Shown here piece by piece: positions 61,700 to 64,000 of a stretch of 64,000 nucleotides of DNA; the first letter of the stretch is position 1, and each line of letters starts with the position of its first letter. The notes below the pieces were generated by a model. It had not been told where the DNA came from. It searched no databases and worked only from the letters and a program-made list of their open reading frames with translations. The stretch spans positions 238,374,554-238,438,553 of the forward strand of contig OY856186.1 of assembly GCA_963693315.1 (NCBI GenBank), in the 5' to 3' direction. The stretch comes from Diogma glabrata (lineage: Eukaryota; Arthropoda; Insecta; Diptera; Cylindrotomidae). A program made the position numbers and the translations under genes.

Positions 61700-62063
61700 A
61701 TTCAGATTGGAGAGTGCAGAGGACTACAATTTAGTCATCATACTATTATACTAATAAATTACATGAATAACAGGTTTCCGACTGGAGATTGCAGGCGAGA
61801 AATTTCAGATACGGGATTGCTGATTGGCGATTGCAGATTATATGTATAAGTGATTGTCCTTGTGATTGTCTCCTAACAGTAGTAGCTAGATACGATTTGC
61901 CAGGTGTCTGTAACCGGGTCGTTCACTCCTAACTTACAATTACCTACCTATCCTTACCTATTGTTATATGTAAAACGACTGTAGGAAGTGGCCCGGCCGT
62001 AATCCGGGAGTCTCGCCTAGTGCTTGGTCCTACAGTCCAATCAATAAATCAATCAATCAATCA
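61700..62063 (+). mobile_element. SINE-like or LINE 3' end with (AATC)n tail
   Basis: A stretch of higher GC (AAGTGGCCCGGCCGTAATCC, GAGTCTCGCCTAGTGCTTGG) ends in CCAATCAATAAATCAATCAA repeats, a tetranucleotide tail of the kind used by some LINEs and their SINEs. It abuts a PLE fragment directly at 62063, which suggests insertion into the PLE. No RNA polymerase III boxes were confidently recognised and no frame is coding. Confidence 0.5.
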
Positions 62064-62290
62064 AAATTTGTACCATTAACAAAATGTCTTGGCTCAGGAG
62101 CTTTTTCTGACAACAGTTTTTTCAAGACAATGTCAGCAAGAATGGGTGACAAACAATTTCCCATAGCTAAACCATATTTTTGTTTATAAAACAAATAATT
62201 ATATTGAAAATAGTTATTATCAATAGTACAAACTTCAAACATTTCCAAGAATTCATTTAAAGAAAATATGGAGGGGCTGAAATCTCACAG
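62057..62290 (-). pseudogene. Penelope-like element RT core fragment
   Basis: The minus strand gives NEFLEMFEVCTIDNNYFQYN, LFYKQKYGLAMGNCLSPILA and DIVLKKLLSEKAPEPRHFV. KQKYGLAMGNCLSPILADIV is the PLE RT motif before the Y-x-D-D box (usual G-x-x-M-G-x-x-x-S-P-x-L-A). The catalytic box is cut off by the SINE-like tail at 62063. The shared NGTNF end links it to the scrap at 54.53-54.61 kb. Confidence 0.82.
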
Positions 62291-62543
62291 CTCTGAGATA
62301 TCAAGACTTCGGTCTGGGTTAAGGTTTTTGATATAGTTTTCGGCAAAAAACTTTTATGAGGACATGGTTTTTAGTTTTGGGCAGCGATGTATATCAAACA
62401 TAACTCTTTGTTAAAGTACAAGTATTTTTTTTAATCTCTGTTTGGAAATTTATTACAAAACTAACACGAAACATCAATACGATGCCGGAAAATTATAAAA
62501 GATCATAAATTAACATAATTTAGTGAAAAGATGATACAATCAG

Positions 62544-63480
62544 CAAACTACTCAAAAACCTCTCCATTTAGCGTTTCGAGAAAATATTACAAAATCACAA
62601 ATTCATATTTCTTTCAAAATTCCAAAAATATTGTAAAAATTAAATAAAATCAAACTTTTTTCAAAATTCTAAAAATATTCCAAAAATTATAACAAAATCA
62701 AAGATTAAACTTTTTTCAAAAACCCTGAAAATATTGCAAAAATTATACAAAATCAAAAATTGAAACTTTTTTCAAAATTCCAAAAATATTCCAAAAATTA
62801 GAATAAAATCAAATATTTAAACTTTTTCTAAATTCTAATAATATTCCAAAAATTCTTAAAAATTCAAAAATTCAAACTTTTTCCAAAACTCTAAAAATAT
62901 TACAAAAATTATAACAATATCAAAAATTGAAACTTTTTCCAAAATTATAAAAATTAAAATAAAATCAAAAGTTTAAAATTTTTCAAAATTCTAAAAATAT
63001 TCCAAAAATTCTTACAAAATCAAAAATTGAAACTTTTTCAAAATTCCAAAAATATTCAAAAACTATAACAAATTCAAAAATGTCCATGTCCAATTTCATT
63101 TTTAATTATATTTTCAGCAAACTATTCAAAAACCTTCAATTTAGCGATTCGAGAAAATATTACAAAATCACAAATTCATATATCTTTCAAAATTCCAAAA
63201 ATATTGTAAAAATTATAATAAAATCAAACTATTTTCAACATTCTAAAAATATTCCAAAAATTATTACAAAATCAAAAATTGAAACTTTTTTCAAAATTCC
63301 AAAAATATTCCAAAAATTCTTACAAAATCAAAAATTAAAACTTTTTCCAAAATTCTAAAAATATTGCAAAAATTATTACAAAATCAAAAATACAACCTTT
63401 TTTCAAAATTCCAAAAAAAATTTAAAAACTATAACATATTAAAAAATTTCCATGTCCAAATTCATTTTCAACTACATTTA
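62544..63480. repeat. ~56-bp satellite-like repeat with ~572-bp higher-order period
   Basis: Units have the form CAAAATTCYAAAAATATTYC, AAAAATTATAACAAAATCAA and AAATTGAAACTTTTT, with period about 56 bp. The block CGAGAAAATATTACAAAATC followed by ACAAATTCATAT occurs at about 62577 and again at about 63149, giving a ~572-bp higher-order repeat. The open frame at 63080-63358 is a reading of this array. Confidence 0.9.
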
Positions 63481-63540
63481 CGTCATGAAAACAGCTACAT
63501 TTTTTTCCCCGAAAAATTGGCTAAAAAAAATCAATGAAAT

Positions 63541-64000
63541 CATTTTTTGACACGCTTGACATTATTTTTTTGACAAACTTATAATGCCATAATTCTCAAT
63601 AATCATAATAAAATTTCATTTCAAACAAACAATGTTATTTTTTTTCCAAAAATTAGGTAAAAAACTAAATAAAAATCTTTTGACACACTTGACAACATTT
63701 TTTTGACAAACTTATAATGCCATAATTCTCAATAATAATAAATAATAAAACTTCATTTCAAACAAACAATAATTTAATTTTTTTTCCAAAAAATTGGGTA
63801 AAAAAATAAATAAAAATCTTTCTTTTGACACACTTGACAACATTTTTTTGACAAACTTATAATGCAATAATCTAGATTTTGGTCTCACATACTAATCCCG
63901 ACCATCAAGATTTCTCCAAATTCAATGTTCCTACTCGTAATCACTTAAAATGAACGTTTTTTAAGCAAAAAATATGCAAATTTCCTTGTTTTGACACACT
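63541..64000. repeat. ~133-145 bp tandem units, then dispersed repeat copy B
   Basis: Three units start TTGACACRCTTGACA at about 63548, 63681 and 63826, each followed by TTTTTTTGACAAACTTATAA and, in the first two, TGCCATAATTCTCAATAAT. The third passes into the sequence shared with 5229-5400 (TGCAATAATCTAGATTTTGG). The array runs off the window edge. Confidence 0.92.

Overview
This window looks like insect nuclear DNA in which almost every recognisable feature is a transposable element or a repeat. It is strongly AT-rich, carries no operon-like gene packing, and holds an env-bearing Ty3/gypsy retroelement of the errantivirus type, a group known mainly from insects. Around it lie decayed LINEs of several clades (I-like, CR1-like, Jockey-like, RTE), Penelope-like elements (PLEs) with GIY-YIG domains, a Helitron remnant, hAT-, mariner- and CACTA-like MITEs, and long microsatellites. 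The species cannot be told from the sequence. I recognise no intact host gene, rRNA or tRNA. The only clear host-derived coding trace is a 33-residue fragment matching the AP-2 adaptor sigma subunit at 52.2 kb.

Layout. 0-14 kb: AT-rich DNA with a CACTA-like MITE (1.7-2.5 kb), a degraded gypsy copy (4.4-5.2 kb), an I-clade LINE tail (6.0-7.3 kb), a gypsy scrap (8.2 kb) and a CR1-like LINE 3' half on the minus strand (11.7-12.9 kb). 14.1-23.6 kb: a structurally crisp LTR retroelement with two 1340-bp LTRs that match wherever compared, a 4-bp target duplication, a primer-binding site, an open pol frame (RT, RNase H, integrase), an open env frame and a polypurine tract, but no gag or protease. 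23.8-24.9 kb: nested foldback repeats. 29.3-31.5 kb: two LINE tails, each running into an 11-bp minisatellite. 32.0 kb: an inverted pair of hammerhead-like motifs. 32.7-36.3 kb: a minus-strand I-clade LINE broken by several frameshifts.

37-45 kb is mostly unassignable, with a PLE GIY-YIG scrap, tandem duplications and a second CACTA-like MITE. 45.6-48.4 kb holds a Jockey-like LINE, a Helitron fragment and a TA-flanked palindromic MITE that ends the Helitron frame. 48.6-50.2 kb is a large foldback. 51.5 kb is a hAT MITE with a perfect 8-bp target duplication. 52-55 kb contains the AP2S1-like fragment and PLE pieces with several hairpins. 55.5-61 kb is a TA/TG microsatellite block invaded by two foldback MITEs and a 5'-truncated RTE LINE. 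61.7-64 kb has a SINE-like tail inserted in a PLE fragment, then tandem repeats that run off the window, one of which is related to a sequence at 5.2 kb.

No functional gene network is visible. What can be read is the order of insertions: the gypsy element is young, while most of the LINE, PLE and gypsy remnants are old and broken.
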